A stretch of 64,000 bases of DNA. Origin: Persicimonas caeni (lineage in GTDB: Bacteria > Myxococcota_A > Bradymonadia > Bradymonadales > Bradymonadaceae). The position numbers and the translations under genes were made by a program. The notes beneath the pieces are model-generated. The model worked only from the letters and a program-made list of their open reading frames with translations, was not told where the DNA came from and searched no databases. Location: contig NZ_CP041186.1 of the NCBI RefSeq assembly GCF_006517175.1, positions 7,936,501 through 8,000,500 on the forward strand, read 5' to 3'. This document shows positions 43,680-53,251 of this stretch, in pieces. Within the stretch, counting starts at the first letter, position 1. Each line of letters begins with the position of its first letter.

Positions 43680-45026
43680 TCACCGCCCCCCACCCTTCAC
43701 TTCCACACCCGGCCTGCCGCCGCGGTCTTTCATGTTGTTCACGATAAAAACGCTGGCGCCGAACGGGCCGCATTGGCGCTGGTCGCGCCAGAAGTTCCAG
43801 TGGATGTAGACCTTGCCGTCGGGGCTGACGATCTCGCCGGGGGGGCTGCGGTGCGGCCCGATCATGTACGAGATGGAGACGGCCTCGGCGTCGAACATCA
43901 ACTCGCCGGAGGATTCGACGATATTGACCGAGTCGACCTTGCCTGACTTGGCGTCGATGACGAACTCGAGCTTGCTGTTGAGGCTCGAGTCGTTGAGCGG
44001 GTGGCCGGCCGGGTACTGGGTGTCGAGGCGCGGCAGGTAGCTCGCGCCCCAGTGGGCGTGGATCTTTCGGTGGATGCGGCCGATGTAGTTGGCGTAGATC
44101 GCCGGCTTGGCGTTGACGCCGGTGTGGTTGCCCGGTTTGACCTCGGTGATGTGGTTCTCGAGGCTGGCGCGGACGGCCTTCTCGCGCTCCTTCCAGCCGG
44201 CCAAAAGCTTGCGGCCCCGCGTCTCTTCTTTCATCTGGCTTTTGAGCTTCTTGTCGGTCTCGCCGAAGACCTTGTCGTAGTCCTTGGCGGAGGGCTGGAA
44301 GAGCTTTTGCGGGTTGACCTTGCCCGACTTGCGCTTGACCACCGGCGAGTCGCTCGCCTCTTTGCGAGCCTCGAGCGCGCCCTCCTCGGCTTCGGCCTCT
44401 TCGGCCAGGGTCGGCTCGGAGGCCTCCTGGGCCTGGGGCGGCGTCGGCTCCTGTTCGGTGGGCGCGGGCTTGGTGGGCTCTTCGACGGGTTCGGTGCGCG
44501 AGGCGAGCTCTTCGGCCTCGTTGGATTTCTCCTCCGAGCCGGTCAGCTCCTCAATCTCCTCGGGGACGGTCTTTCCGGGGAGCACGTCCTTGGTCGTCGT
44601 CTCGCGGGCGCGGGTCTCCTCTTCGACCTTGTTGGCCTGCTGCGACAGATAGTCGGCCTTCTCGGGCATCTCCTCGTTGGTCTGCTGCTGGACCACCTTG
44701 CGGTTGAGGTCGACGTCTTCGAGCTCCTTCTTCTCTGTCTGTTCCTCTTTGGGCTCGGGCTTTTCTTCTTCTTTGGGCTCGATGGGCTCGAGCGGCTCGG
44801 TCTCGACGAGCTTGTCCGGCTCGGGGTCGGACTCCGGGTCGGGTTCGGCCTCTTCGAAGGTCGTGGTGACCTCGAATTCCTTGTTTTCTTCTTCTTTGGC
44901 CCGATTCTTCCATTCGGCGAGCTTGGGCGGCAGGAACACTGCCACGATGATCAAGTGGACCACCACAGAGACCACCACCGCGATCCATGCTCCCTTCTTG
45001 TTGTCGCGTTGTGGTCTTTGGGTCAT
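43680..45026 (-). CDS. TonB-like energy transducer
   Basis: 448 residues from ATG 45026. One TM helix near the N-terminus (about 13-33, AWIAVVVSVVVHLIIVAVFL, including the Ser/His typical of TonB) is followed by a long Glu/Pro/Lys-rich periplasmic spacer (about 40-245) and a C-terminal domain (about 330-430) with IHRKIHAHWGASYLPRL and LEFVIDAKSGKVDSVNIVES, matching TonB/TolA C-terminal folds. No exbB/exbD in the window, so it must use distant motor proteins. The last 40 residues are unusual and basic. Confidence 0.82.
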   Translation of the reverse strand: MTQRPQRDNKKGAWIAVVVSVVVHLIIVAVFLPPKLAEWKNRAKEEENKEFEVTTTFEEAEPDPESDPEPDKLVETEPLEPIEPKEEEKPEPKEEQTEKKELEDVDLNRKVVQQQTNEEMPEKADYLSQQANKVEEETRARETTTKDVLPGKTVPEEIEELTGSEEKSNEAEELASRTEPVEEPTKPAPTEQEPTPPQAQEASEPTLAEEAEAEEGALEARKEASDSPVVKRKSGKVNPQKLFQPSAKDYDKVFGETDKKLKSQMKEETRGRKLLAGWKEREKAVRASLENHITEVKPGNHTGVNAKPAIYANYIGRIHRKIHAHWGASYLPRLDTQYPAGHPLNDSSLNSKLEFVIDAKSGKVDSVNIVESSGELMFDAEAVSISYMIGPHRSPPGEIVSPDGKVYIHWNFWRDQRQCGPFGASVFIVNNMKDRGGRPGVEVKGGGR

Positions 45027-45115
45027 CTTGTCATTGGCTCGCAACGGATGTACAAGCACGGGCCGAGGGCCCGTTCACCGTATGGCAGCGTCAGCTGCAT
45101 GGACACAAACACACG

Positions 45116-45484
45116 ATGGCTCAACATCTCTTCCATTCGAGGCCGCTTTTTCGGCTCGCCAGTCTTCTCCTCGCGGTCGCCTTCGCCGTTTTATGCGGCT
45201 GTTCGCCGTCGATAGGCGACGAGTGCGAGACCGGCTCGGACTGCCCGTCGGGCGTCGGCGCCATCTGTGACAACACCGTCGAGGGCGGCTACTGCACCGT
45301 CCCCAATTGCCAGCCGGGCACCTGCCCCGAAGAATCGGTCTGCGTGGTCTTCGATCGCGACACGCGCTTCTGCATGGCGATTTGTGAAGACGACGCCGAG
45401 TGCCGCGACGGCTACGCCTGCCGCATGGACAACAACTTCGAGGGCGAGCCGTTCGGCTACTGCTACGAGCCGCCGGCCGAATAA
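45116..45484 (+). CDS. Small Cys-rich lipoprotein
   Basis: 122 residues. Signal peptide with a lipobox (LLLAVAFAVLCGC). The mature part has about twelve Cys in spaced pairs (CETGSDCPSG, CDNTVEGGYC, CQPGTCPEESVC, CEDDAECRDGYAC), the spacing of bacterial disulfide-rich surface lipoproteins. No enzyme motif. It shares its Cys pattern with the larger lipoprotein downstream, so they may be paralogous modules. Confidence 0.75.
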   Translation: MAQHLFHSRPLFRLASLLLAVAFAVLCGCSPSIGDECETGSDCPSGVGAICDNTVEGGYCTVPNCQPGTCPEESVCVVFDRDTRFCMAICEDDAECRDGYACRMDNNFEGEPFGYCYEPPAE

Positions 45485-45599
45485 GCCTCACAAGCGAGCC
45501 CACCGGGTCGAATCATGGCCTCATTTTGACCGACACCGCAACTGAGAGCAACGTCTCAGACCCGCGCGTCGGTCTAATCTCTTCGATTCCCTAACAAAA

Positions 45600-45762
45600 C
45601 TAAGGCACTCCTACTCCAGAACCAGAGTTTTGGCTTCGTCAGGCCAGTGTCTGTCGGCTTGTCCTCCTTCGACGGAGCGCTGCTACGCCTCAGTCGGCCA
45701 AACCAACATCCATCTGACCTGACTGTGCCAATTCCTCCGGCTTCCGAAGTAGGAGCGCCTTA
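45600..45762. repeat. MITE-like element with terminal inverted repeats
   Basis: Terminal arms CTAAGGCACTCCTACT (45600-45615) and AGTAGGAGCGCCTTAG (45747-45762) are reverse complements with one mismatch, and further partial pairing continues inward. The 163-nt element has no ORF and lies in an otherwise empty 324-nt gap. Confidence 0.7.
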
Positions 45763-45808
45763 GTCGCGATTGTTTTGTCACAACGTCATCGGGTACTCTT
45801 TGGGCGCG

Positions 45809-47680
45809 ATGACTGATGTGAGTCGACATATCGTGGTGTGGCTGGCGTTTGTGTGCCTGGCGTTCGCGGCCGGCACCCTTTCGGGGTGCTTTACCGACTA
45901 CTCGTGCACCGAGATCGGCTGCGAGGGCAACCTGCAGTGCAACGCCTCCACCGGCAAGTGCGAGGCGTTGGTGCGCTCGTGCCAGCCCGGAAGCTGCCCC
46001 AGCGGAACCGTGTGCAACGAGTCGACCGGCATCTGCCAGTCGGCCGGCGCTCGGTGCGTCGACGACAGCTGCCCGGCGCGCCAAGTGTGTAACGCGCAGA
46101 CCGGATTTTGCGAAGCCCGCTCCAACTGCGAGCTCGATCCGTGCGCCTCGGCCGCCGAAGAGTGTGACACCCTCACCGGCCAGTGCGTGCCGCGCTCGTG
46201 TGCGGACGACTCGGAGTGCCCGTTTTCGTTCTATTGCGCCGCCTCGGGCGTCTGCCGCTCGGGATGCCGCGTCGACGAAGCCGACGCCTGTCCGGACGGC
46301 GAATTCTGCCGCGCTGCCGTCGGCGAGCCCATTGGACAGTGTCGCGAGCAATGCCATGCCGACGATGATTGCCCCCTGGGCCAGCAGTGCGAGCAGACCC
46401 GCGACGGCTCCTCCTGCGAGCTCGAGCCCCCCTGCGCCGAAGACGAAGACTGTCGCGGCCAGGCCGTCTGTCGCCAAAATCGCTGCCAGCCGCCGCCGTG
46501 CACCGCCAACGCCGACTGCGCCGGTGATGAAGTCTGCGACTTGGCCACCGGCACCTGTGTCGGCGGAAACTGCGAGGAAGACATCCACGCGCCCAACCAG
46601 ACTCCGGATGAGGCCGCCGAACTCGACCCGGGAAGTTTCGCGCAGCTGCGGCTGTGCCCCGGCAAAGCCGACTGGTTCTCCTTGAGAATGCGCTCGTCGG
46701 ACGCCTTCGAGCTTCGCCTGGAGCACGCCCCTTCGGCCGACCTCGACATCTTCGTCTGGGGTCCCAACGGCTATCTGCTGGCGGCCAATCAGCAAACCGG
46801 ACCGGTGACCACCCTCGAGGTGAACTCGCAGGTCACGCAACAGGTCGCCGTCCAAATCGTGGGGCTCGACCTCGACGAGGAGACCTACGATCTCGAGGTG
46901 ACTCGCAATCCCGACGCGCTCTTTTGCCGCGACGACACGTCCGAGGAGAACGACCACCCCGGCCAGCCGGTGGTGCTCCCCACCGATACGAGCGCGCCGT
47001 TCGAAGCCTCGCTGAGCGTCTGCGGCGCTGATGAAGATTGGTTTGTCTTGCCCGAACTGCAGCGAGACCAGGGGCTGGTCGTCGCCCGCTCCGAGGTGAC
47101 CTCGCAGCTCGTCGTCGAGCTGCTGACGCCCGACGGTTATACCTACGCGCTCGCCCCTCCCTCGGCCATCGAGCCCGACGAGATCCGCCTCGAGCGCCTT
47201 GGCGCCGAGGGGGACTATCTGTTGCGGGTGCGCGACTGGTTGTCGCGCGCAGGCACCTATCGGCTGCGCACCCAGGTGCTCGCGCCCTTCGACTGCCCCG
47301 ACGCCACGGCCCACAACACGGCCGAGACTGCGGTGCAAGTGCCTATCAACGCCGTCCAACTCTACTCGTTCTGCCCCCTCGAGCAGGCCTGGGAGATCGA
47401 CTGGCTGGCGCTCACGCCCGCGCAACAAGACGGCACCCTGACCGCGCAAGTCGTGGCAGTCGGCGACCTCCCCGACCTCGACGTCGTCGTCTTCGAACAG
47501 ACCGTCGACGGACTCGAGCGCGTGCGAAGCGCCGCGCGCACCGACCAGTACTACCAGGTCCGCCTGCCGGTCGAAGCCGGGGAGTCCTACCTGTTCCGGA
47601 TCAGCGCCAACGGCGTGCCCGGCCGTATTGTCGACGGGGTGAACTACCAGGTCTTCTACCGCTACGAGTCGTCGGACTGA
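45809..47680 (+). CDS. Large Cys-rich lipoprotein with PPC-like domains
   Basis: 623 residues from ATG 45809, giving a signal peptide and lipobox LSGC. Residues about 25-250 contain some ten repeats of a short Cys module (CQPGSCPSGTVCNESTGIC type). Residues 260-600 hold three beta-sandwich segments with the ADWFSL/DEDWFVL/EIDWLAL motif of bacterial pre-peptidase C-terminal (PPC) domains. Probably a surface-exposed binding protein. Its last 19 nt overlap the convergent trmJ gene. Confidence 0.82.
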   Translation: MTDVSRHIVVWLAFVCLAFAAGTLSGCFTDYSCTEIGCEGNLQCNASTGKCEALVRSCQPGSCPSGTVCNESTGICQSAGARCVDDSCPARQVCNAQTGFCEARSNCELDPCASAAEECDTLTGQCVPRSCADDSECPFSFYCAASGVCRSGCRVDEADACPDGEFCRAAVGEPIGQCREQCHADDDCPLGQQCEQTRDGSSCELEPPCAEDEDCRGQAVCRQNRCQPPPCTANADCAGDEVCDLATGTCVGGNCEEDIHAPNQTPDEAAELDPGSFAQLRLCPGKADWFSLRMRSSDAFELRLEHAPSADLDIFVWGPNGYLLAANQQTGPVTTLEVNSQVTQQVAVQIVGLDLDEETYDLEVTRNPDALFCRDDTSEENDHPGQPVVLPTDTSAPFEASLSVCGADEDWFVLPELQRDQGLVVARSEVTSQLVVELLTPDGYTYALAPPSAIEPDEIRLERLGAEGDYLLRVRDWLSRAGTYRLRTQVLAPFDCPDATAHNTAETAVQVPINAVQLYSFCPLEQAWEIDWLALTPAQQDGTLTAQVVAVGDLPDLDVVVFEQTVDGLERVRSAARTDQYYQVRLPVEAGESYLFRISANGVPGRIVDGVNYQVFYRYESSD

Positions 47681-48477
47681 CGGGCGTCGAGCGACTTCTG
47701 AATCTCGCGGAAAATCCCGAACCACAACGATTGCTCGCGCTGGTCGAGACCGGCGCGCAGCAGCACGCTGCGCACCGTGCGCATGATGTGTTCATTGGTG
47801 GGCGTCTTGAAGAAGCCGACCCGGTCGAGCACGCCTTCGGCGAGGCCGAACATATGCTCCATCGTCTCGAGTCGCGCCGGCGGATGTTCACTCTCGGGGC
47901 GAGTCAACTCGATGCCCGGCGCTTCGACGGCGATTCCGCTGGCGACGCGAAACACCTCCCAGACATTCAAGAGCACCGCCTGTCCCAGGTTCAGCGAGCT
48001 GTAGTCGGGACGCGTCGGGATGGTGACCACCGAGCGGCACCGATCGATGGCGGTATTCGGCAGGCCCGAATCCTCGCGGCCGAACAAGTAGGCGACCTTG
48101 CCGGTCTCGGCCACCTCGATGGCCTTGTGCGCCGCTCCGCGCGGCTCGGTGAAGACGCGCTGGTGGTGGCGCGGCCTGGCGGTGGTGCCGATGGCGTACA
48201 CGCATCCCTCGAGCGCCTCCTCGAGGTCGTCGCAGCGCTTGATCTGCGAGATGACGTCGTCGGCCTTCGGCGCGCTGATGGCGATACGCTTCGGGTCGGC
48301 TTTGCGCGGGCGAACCAGTCGGATGTCGGTCACGCCGAAGTTCTTACAGGCGCGCACCGTGTTGCCGATATTGATGTCGTCTTGCGGCTCCCACAGCACG
48401 ACGACCACGTTGTCGAGAAGCTCGCGGGCCTCCCGTTGCTCTCGTTGTTGGTCTCGGTCTTGCTTTTCTTCAGTCAT
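47662..48477 (-). CDS. trmJ: tRNA 2'-O-methyltransferase, TrmJ/SpoU family
   Basis: 271 residues from ATG 48477; a start at 48507 would lie inside the terminator hairpin. SPOUT knot motifs: VVLWEPQDDINIGNTVRACKN (motif 1), AYLFGREDSGLP (motif 2), PTRPDYSSLNLGQAVLLNVWE (motif 3). TrmJ modifies Nm32 in the anticodon loop; related SpoU enzymes act at other sites, so the target is inferred. C-terminal extension of about 80 residues as in TrmJ. Confidence 0.88.
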   Translation of the reverse strand: MTEEKQDRDQQREQREARELLDNVVVVLWEPQDDINIGNTVRACKNFGVTDIRLVRPRKADPKRIAISAPKADDVISQIKRCDDLEEALEGCVYAIGTTARPRHHQRVFTEPRGAAHKAIEVAETGKVAYLFGREDSGLPNTAIDRCRSVVTIPTRPDYSSLNLGQAVLLNVWEVFRVASGIAVEAPGIELTRPESEHPPARLETMEHMFGLAEGVLDRVGFFKTPTNEHIMRTVRSVLLRAGLDQREQSLWFGIFREIQKSLDARQSDDS

Positions 48478-48499
48478 GACGTCTTTCTCACGGTGCTTC

Positions 48500-48529
48500 A
48501 AAAGCAAAAGCCGCCCCGAAGGGACGGCC
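48500..48529 (-). terminator. Intrinsic terminator after ftsZ
   Basis: On the minus strand GCCG-T-CCC, loop TTCG, GGG-CGGC, then TTTTGCTTTT. A GC-rich stem with a single bulge followed by a U-rich tract, 26 nt after the ftsZ stop: a good end for the dcw transcript. Confidence 0.8.
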
Positions 48530-48554
48530 TCTGCTCTACGAATGTTTTGCGGAC

Positions 48555-49853
48555 TTAGGACGAGCCGTCGTTTCGCCGCTTGGGCTTACGAAGGAAGGTA
48601 GGCACGTCCATTTGCTCTTCCTCGGTCGGCGTCAGGCCTCCGGTCGCCGGACGAACGCTGCCGGTCGGCGTGCGGATGAAGCTGGCGCGGCGGTCTTCGT
48701 CTTCCTGCTCGCGGTCCTGAGCTTCGAACGTCCCGCTGGTGACGTGGCGGCGACGTTGCCGCTCCTGAGTCTCGTCGGGCTGCGTCTGGTCGGCCTGCGA
48801 CTCTTCTTGACGCGTCTGTCGCGCGGTGCGCCGGCTGCTTCGACCCTGGTTGCGGCTCTGGGCCTGGTTGGCGACCGACTCCTTCTTCTGGCGACTCTGC
48901 TCGAACCCGGTCGCGATGACCGTGATCTGGATCTCGTCGCGCATATCCTCTTCGATGACGTTACCGAAGATGATGTGGGCGTCTTCGTCCGAAGCCGACT
49001 CGATGAAGCTGGCCGCGTCGTTGATCTCTTTGAGGGTCAGATCGTAGCCGCCGGTGATATTGATGAGAATACCGGTGGCGCCCTCGATGGAGACGTCTTC
49101 GAGAAGCGGCGAGGAGACGGCCATCTCGGCGGCCTCCAGGGCGCGGTCGGGTCCGCTGGCGCGGCCGGTGCCCATAAGCGCGAGGCCCTTGCTGTTCATG
49201 ATCGTGCGCACGTCGGCGAAGTCGACGTTGACCAAGCCGCGCACGGTGATCAAATCGCTGATCCCTTGGACGGCATGCAGCAACACCTCGTCGGCCTTCT
49301 TGAACGCCTCCAAGATGGTGGTGTCCTCGCCGGAGATGGCCAGCAGACGCTGGTTGGGGATCGTGATCAGGGTGTCGACCGCCGAGGCCAGGTTCTGGAT
49401 GCCCAGCTCGGCCTGCCGGCGGCGCCGCCGCCCTTCGAAGTGGAAGGGTTTGGTGACCACACCGACGGTCAACGCGCCGATCTCGCGACCGATATTCGCG
49501 ATCACAGGCGCAGCGCCCGTGCCGGTTCCGCCGCCCATACCCGCCGTAACAAACACCATGTCTGCGCCGTGGAGCGCTTCCTCGATGCGCCCCTGATCCT
49601 CGAGCGCGGAGTTGCGTCCGATCTCGGGATCGGCTCCCGCGCCAAGCCCCTTGGTCAGGTTGCCTCCCAGCTGGACCTTGACCGGAGCGAGGTTGTTTTC
49701 GAGCGCCTGGAGATCGGTGTTGGCGGCGATAAACTCGACGCTGTCGATCCCCTCGGTGATCATGGTGTTGATGGCGTTACCCCCACCGCCGCCGACGCCG
49801 ATCACTTTGATCTTGGCCGACTCTGGTAGCTGGTCGTCATCGAATTCGAGCAT
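48555..49853 (-). CDS. ftsZ: Cell-division GTPase FtsZ
   Basis: 432 residues. Tubulin signature [11 protein letters not shown], early [18 protein letters not shown] and NVDFADV (T7) are intact. A long linker rich in Gln/Arg/Ser (about 318-410) separates the GTPase from the C-terminal conserved peptide [12 protein letters not shown], the docking site for FtsA. Last gene of the dcw run; terminator follows. Confidence 0.98.
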   Translation of the reverse strand: MLEFDDDQLPESAKIKVIGVGGGGGNAINTMITEGIDSVEFIAANTDLQALENNLAPVKVQLGGNLTKGLGAGADPEIGRNSALEDQGRIEEALHGADMVFVTAGMGGGTGTGAAPVIANIGREIGALTVGVVTKPFHFEGRRRRRQAELGIQNLASAVDTLITIPNQRLLAISGEDTTILEAFKKADEVLLHAVQGISDLITVRGLVNVDFADVRTIMNSKGLALMGTGRASGPDRALEAAEMAVSSPLLEDVSIEGATGILINITGGYDLTLKEINDAASFIESASDEDAHIIFGNVIEEDMRDEIQITVIATGFEQSRQKKESVANQAQSRNQGRSSRRTARQTRQEESQADQTQPDETQERQRRRHVTSGTFEAQDREQEDEDRRASFIRTPTGSVRPATGGLTPTEEEQMDVPTFLRKPKRRNDGSS

Positions 49854-49991
49854 GGTGAGGTACCCCGATGTATCTACAACTCAAGACGTGCAACGGCTGA
49901 TTTCGCGCCCATTTCGTGGCGTGGTGGGGAAGATAACACTGCCCCTCAAAGCCTTCAAGACTGCGCCGAAGTTTTGAGCCGATATCGGCCC

Positions 49992-51218
49992 TTAAAACAT
50001 CTCGGCAAACCATTGACCTACGCGCGAGGCGAACCGGCGATAGAACCCGGGCTCCTCGGCGCTGAAGACGGCGCGCTCGGGCTGACACGAACCGTGCAGC
50101 ACCAGACCCACGCCGGTGGCGAATTTCGGATTGCGCACCACGTCGACCAAGCCGCCCACGCCCTTGGGCACACCGCGGCGCACCGGCAGGCCGAGCACTT
50201 CTTCGGCCAGCTCGGGCATATTCTCTAAAATGGTCGTGCCGCCGGTGATCACCACGCCGCTGGCGATCAGATCTTCGTAGCCCGAGTTTTTGAGCTCGCG
50301 ACCCACGTACGCAAAGATCTCTTCGACGCGCGGCTCGATGATCTCGCTCAAGATCTGCCGGCTCAACACGCGCGGCGGACGCCCGCCCACCGAGGGCACC
50401 TCGATGGTCTCTTCGGGGGAGATCTTGTCGGTCATCGCGCAGCCATATTTCTGCTTGATGCGCTCGGCCTCGGCCATCGGCGTGCGCAATCCCACGGCGA
50501 TGTCGTTCGTCAGGTGGTTGCCCCCGATCGACAGCACGGCGGTGTGCACCAGGCTTCCCTGGCTGTAGATGGCGATGTCGGTGGTGCCGCCACCCACGTC
50601 GACCACGGCCACGCCCAGCTCCTTTTCGTCCTCGCTCAAGACCGCCTCCGAGCTTGCAAGCTGCTCGAGGACGATGTCGGCGACCTCCAGGCCGCAGGCG
50701 TTGGCGCACTTGACGATATTCTGCGCGCTGGTGACCGAGGCGGTCACGATGTGCACGTTGGCCTCCAAGCGCACGCCGGTCATGCCCAGCGGCTCTTTGA
50801 TGCCGTCCTGATCGTCGATGATATATTCTTGGGGGATGACGTGGATGACCTTGCGATCCATCGGCATGGCCACCGCACGCGCCGCGTCGACCACGCGCGC
50901 CAGATCTTGGCGGCGCACCTCTTTGTCTTTGACCGCGACGATCCCGCGCGAGTTAAACCCTTTGACGTGCCCGCCGGCGATGCCGGCGTAGACTCGGTTG
51001 ACCTCGCAGCCGGCCATCAACTCGGCCTCTTCGACCGCCTTGGCGATCGAGTTGATCGTGGCGTCGATATTGATGACCACACCTTTGCGCAGGCCCGTCG
51101 ACGGATGACTGCCGATCCCGATGATGTCGAGGCCCTCATCGGTGACCTCACCGATGATGCACGCAATTTTGGTGGTCCCGATATCGAGGCCAACGATGAT
51201 TTCGTCTCTGCGTCCCAT
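49992..51218 (-). CDS. ftsA: Cell-division actin-like protein FtsA
   Basis: 408 residues. ATPase motifs VGLDIGTTKIACIIGE, VAVVDVGGGTTDIAIY, ASGVVITGGTTILENMPE. C-terminal amphipathic helix (FASRVGQWFAEMF) provides membrane attachment. It tethers FtsZ to the membrane. 138 nt separate it from ftsZ. Confidence 0.97.
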   Translation of the reverse strand: MGRRDEIIVGLDIGTTKIACIIGEVTDEGLDIIGIGSHPSTGLRKGVVINIDATINSIAKAVEEAELMAGCEVNRVYAGIAGGHVKGFNSRGIVAVKDKEVRRQDLARVVDAARAVAMPMDRKVIHVIPQEYIIDDQDGIKEPLGMTGVRLEANVHIVTASVTSAQNIVKCANACGLEVADIVLEQLASSEAVLSEDEKELGVAVVDVGGGTTDIAIYSQGSLVHTAVLSIGGNHLTNDIAVGLRTPMAEAERIKQKYGCAMTDKISPEETIEVPSVGGRPPRVLSRQILSEIIEPRVEEIFAYVGRELKNSGYEDLIASGVVITGGTTILENMPELAEEVLGLPVRRGVPKGVGGLVDVVRNPKFATGVGLVLHGSCQPERAVFSAEEPGFYRRFASRVGQWFAEMF

Positions 51219-51290
51219 TTAGCTCCCTTCCGTGGTTGCGACCTTCTGCAGCGGCTCCGTGCTGCAGGTGCCTATCTCTGGTTTAGGGGT

Positions 51291-52172
51291 TCAGTCGACC
51301 CGCGCGCCCTCACCAGGGCCCGTCCGTGGCCGGTGACGACGTCCGACTGCCACCCGACTCAAATCCGACTCCTGATCGATCAGAATATAATCGACCTCCA
51401 TTGCCCGCTGGACAATGGACCGTTGAACGACCGCCAGTCGTTCGAGGCGCTCCCGGTAGCGCCCACGACCCAGCCGTATCTCGACGCCCGTATCGGCCGT
51501 GACCAAGGTCAGGCCGAGCACCGAGTCGACGTGGATCTCGCTGAGGGGTTCCCAATTGGTCAGCCCCAGCTCACCGTACATCTGCACCACATCCATCGCC
51601 TCGAGAAACAGCGCCCTTCCCTCGGGCTCCTCGAGTGAGGCGACCTCCATGCCGGTCACCAGCGGCAAAGCCATCAACTCGTCGACCGGGTCGCTGCTCT
51701 CGAGCGCCTTGAACGCCACCGCGTCGGTGTCGACCAGGTGATAACGCTCGTCGATGAGCAAAGCGATCGGCTCCTCTTCAGAGACTCGGACCGAGACCTG
51801 GTCGGGCAGACGACGCTCGACCTCGGCGCTCTTGATCCACGGATGGGCCTCGATGGCCCTATCCGCGCGCTCGAGATCGACGTCGAAGATATTTAACCCG
51901 ATCAGAAGCCCCGCACTTTCGAGCAGAGCATCCTCGTCGACGTTATGCAGCCCTTCGACCTCCACCTCTTGGAGTTGGAAGTACGAGCCGCTGACGGTGC
52001 GAATGTAAGCGTGAAAAATGCCGTAGGGCAAGCCGATGGCCACCGCCACCAAAAACGCCACGGGCAGGGCCTTTCGACCCAGGGACCCGATCTTGGTGCC
52101 CAGCGATTTGAGTCGCTGGCCCAGGGCCCGACGTCTGCGGTTTTTGCGGCGATTACCAAACATCAACTTCAT
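51291..52172 (-). CDS. ftsQ: Cell-division protein FtsQ
   Basis: 293 residues. Basic N-terminus (RRKNRRRR), one TM helix (about 36-55), then a POTRA domain with FQLQEVEVEGLHNVDEDAL and the FtsQ beta domain (VERRLPDQVSVRVSEEEPIA). It links FtsL-type partners to the divisome in the periplasm. Poorly conserved in sequence; order and features support the call. Confidence 0.92.
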   Translation of the reverse strand: MKLMFGNRRKNRRRRALGQRLKSLGTKIGSLGRKALPVAFLVAVAIGLPYGIFHAYIRTVSGSYFQLQEVEVEGLHNVDEDALLESAGLLIGLNIFDVDLERADRAIEAHPWIKSAEVERRLPDQVSVRVSEEEPIALLIDERYHLVDTDAVAFKALESSDPVDELMALPLVTGMEVASLEEPEGRALFLEAMDVVQMYGELGLTNWEPLSEIHVDSVLGLTLVTADTGVEIRLGRGRYRERLERLAVVQRSIVQRAMEVDYILIDQESDLSRVAVGRRHRPRTGPGEGARVD

Positions 52173-52255
52173 CCGTGAATCTACGGCCGGCTCTCATCCT
52201 TGAGAGCTCTTTTGTCAAACATGGGAGCGCCAGTGTGTGGCGCTGCTGCCCGGCG

Positions 52256-53251
52256 CTACCGCTGCATCTCGCAGCTGGCCGAGGCGAGCATGTACTCAGT
52301 GAAATCTTCGAAGCTAATCCCGTGGCTTCCTGCCAACTTAGGGACCAAGCTCGTGGCTGTCATGCCAGGAATCGTGTTGACCTCGAGCACGTACAGCTCG
52401 AGCTCATCCGGACCCCGATTGGCCTTGATATCGACCCGGGCAACACCTCGACAGCCGAGGGCGTTGTAGGCATCTCGGCCGATGCTTTCAAGCCTCGATT
52501 TTAGCCCCCCTTCCTCGACCGTTTCGTAGCGGGTTTCGGAGGACTCGTACTTGGCTTTGAAATCGTAAAACTGCTCGCCGGGGGTCACTTCGATCGACCC
52601 GAGACAGATCTCATCGAAAAAGCCGACGGTGTACTCGGCGCCGTCCAAGAATTGCTCGATCAAAATCGCCTGGGTGCCTTCGCCGACTTCGCGATTCCAC
52701 AGCGACTCGATCGCCTCGGCCAACTCGGTCTCCTCGCGGCACAGATGCACGCCTACCGAACTGCCTTCGTCGTTGGGTTTGACTACCAGCGGAAGCTCCA
52801 ACCCTTCGAGCTCGAGCTCCGCCTCGATCGCTTCGAAGTCGAGTTCGCCATGACCCGCCAGACGAAGTCCGGCCGGGGTGGGAACGTCCACGTCGCGAAG
52901 CACCGCCTTGGCCCGGCCTTTGTCCATCGCCAGCGCAGAGGCGAGCACGCCGCTGCCGGTATACGGAATCCCCAGCGCTTCCAGATAGCCCTGGAGCACG
53001 CCGTTTTCCCCGGCACCGCCGTGCAACCCCAAGATGACCGCCGCCGGCTTCTCCTGGGCCAGGCGAGCGAAGTCCCCCGGGACATCGTAAACTTCGGTGT
53101 CGTAACCGAGCGCGCGGAGCGCCTCGGCGAAACCGCGGCCGGTCTTCAGGCTGATCTCGCGCTCCGAAGATTGCCCTCCGGTCACGACTCCAACCTTCTG
53201 GCCACGAAACCGCGTCTTGTCGACATGTGTAAGGTCGATATCTGTCAGCAT
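52256..53251 (-). CDS. ddl: D-alanine--D-alanine ligase
   Basis: 331 residues. ATP-grasp motifs: GGQSSEREISLKTG at the N-terminus, LGLHGGAGENG, KPNDEGSSVGVHL, GCRGVARVD, and LEVNTIPGMT. Makes the D-Ala-D-Ala dipeptide for MurF. Its start overlaps the murB stop by 7 nt. Confidence 0.96.
   Translation of the reverse strand: MLTDIDLTHVDKTRFRGQKVGVVTGGQSSEREISLKTGRGFAEALRALGYDTEVYDVPGDFARLAQEKPAAVILGLHGGAGENGVLQGYLEALGIPYTGSGVLASALAMDKGRAKAVLRDVDVPTPAGLRLAGHGELDFEAIEAELELEGLELPLVVKPNDEGSSVGVHLCREETELAEAIESLWNREVGEGTQAILIEQFLDGAEYTVGFFDEICLGSIEVTPGEQFYDFKAKYESSETRYETVEEGGLKSRLESIGRDAYNALGCRGVARVDIKANRGPDELELYVLEVNTIPGMTATSLVPKLAGSHGISFEDFTEYMLASASCEMQR

Noticed and set aside
45683-47725. 680-residue minus-strand frame over the Cys-rich lipoprotein
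   Set aside because: Shadow of the plus-strand gene, which has a signal peptide, lipobox and regular Cys modules.
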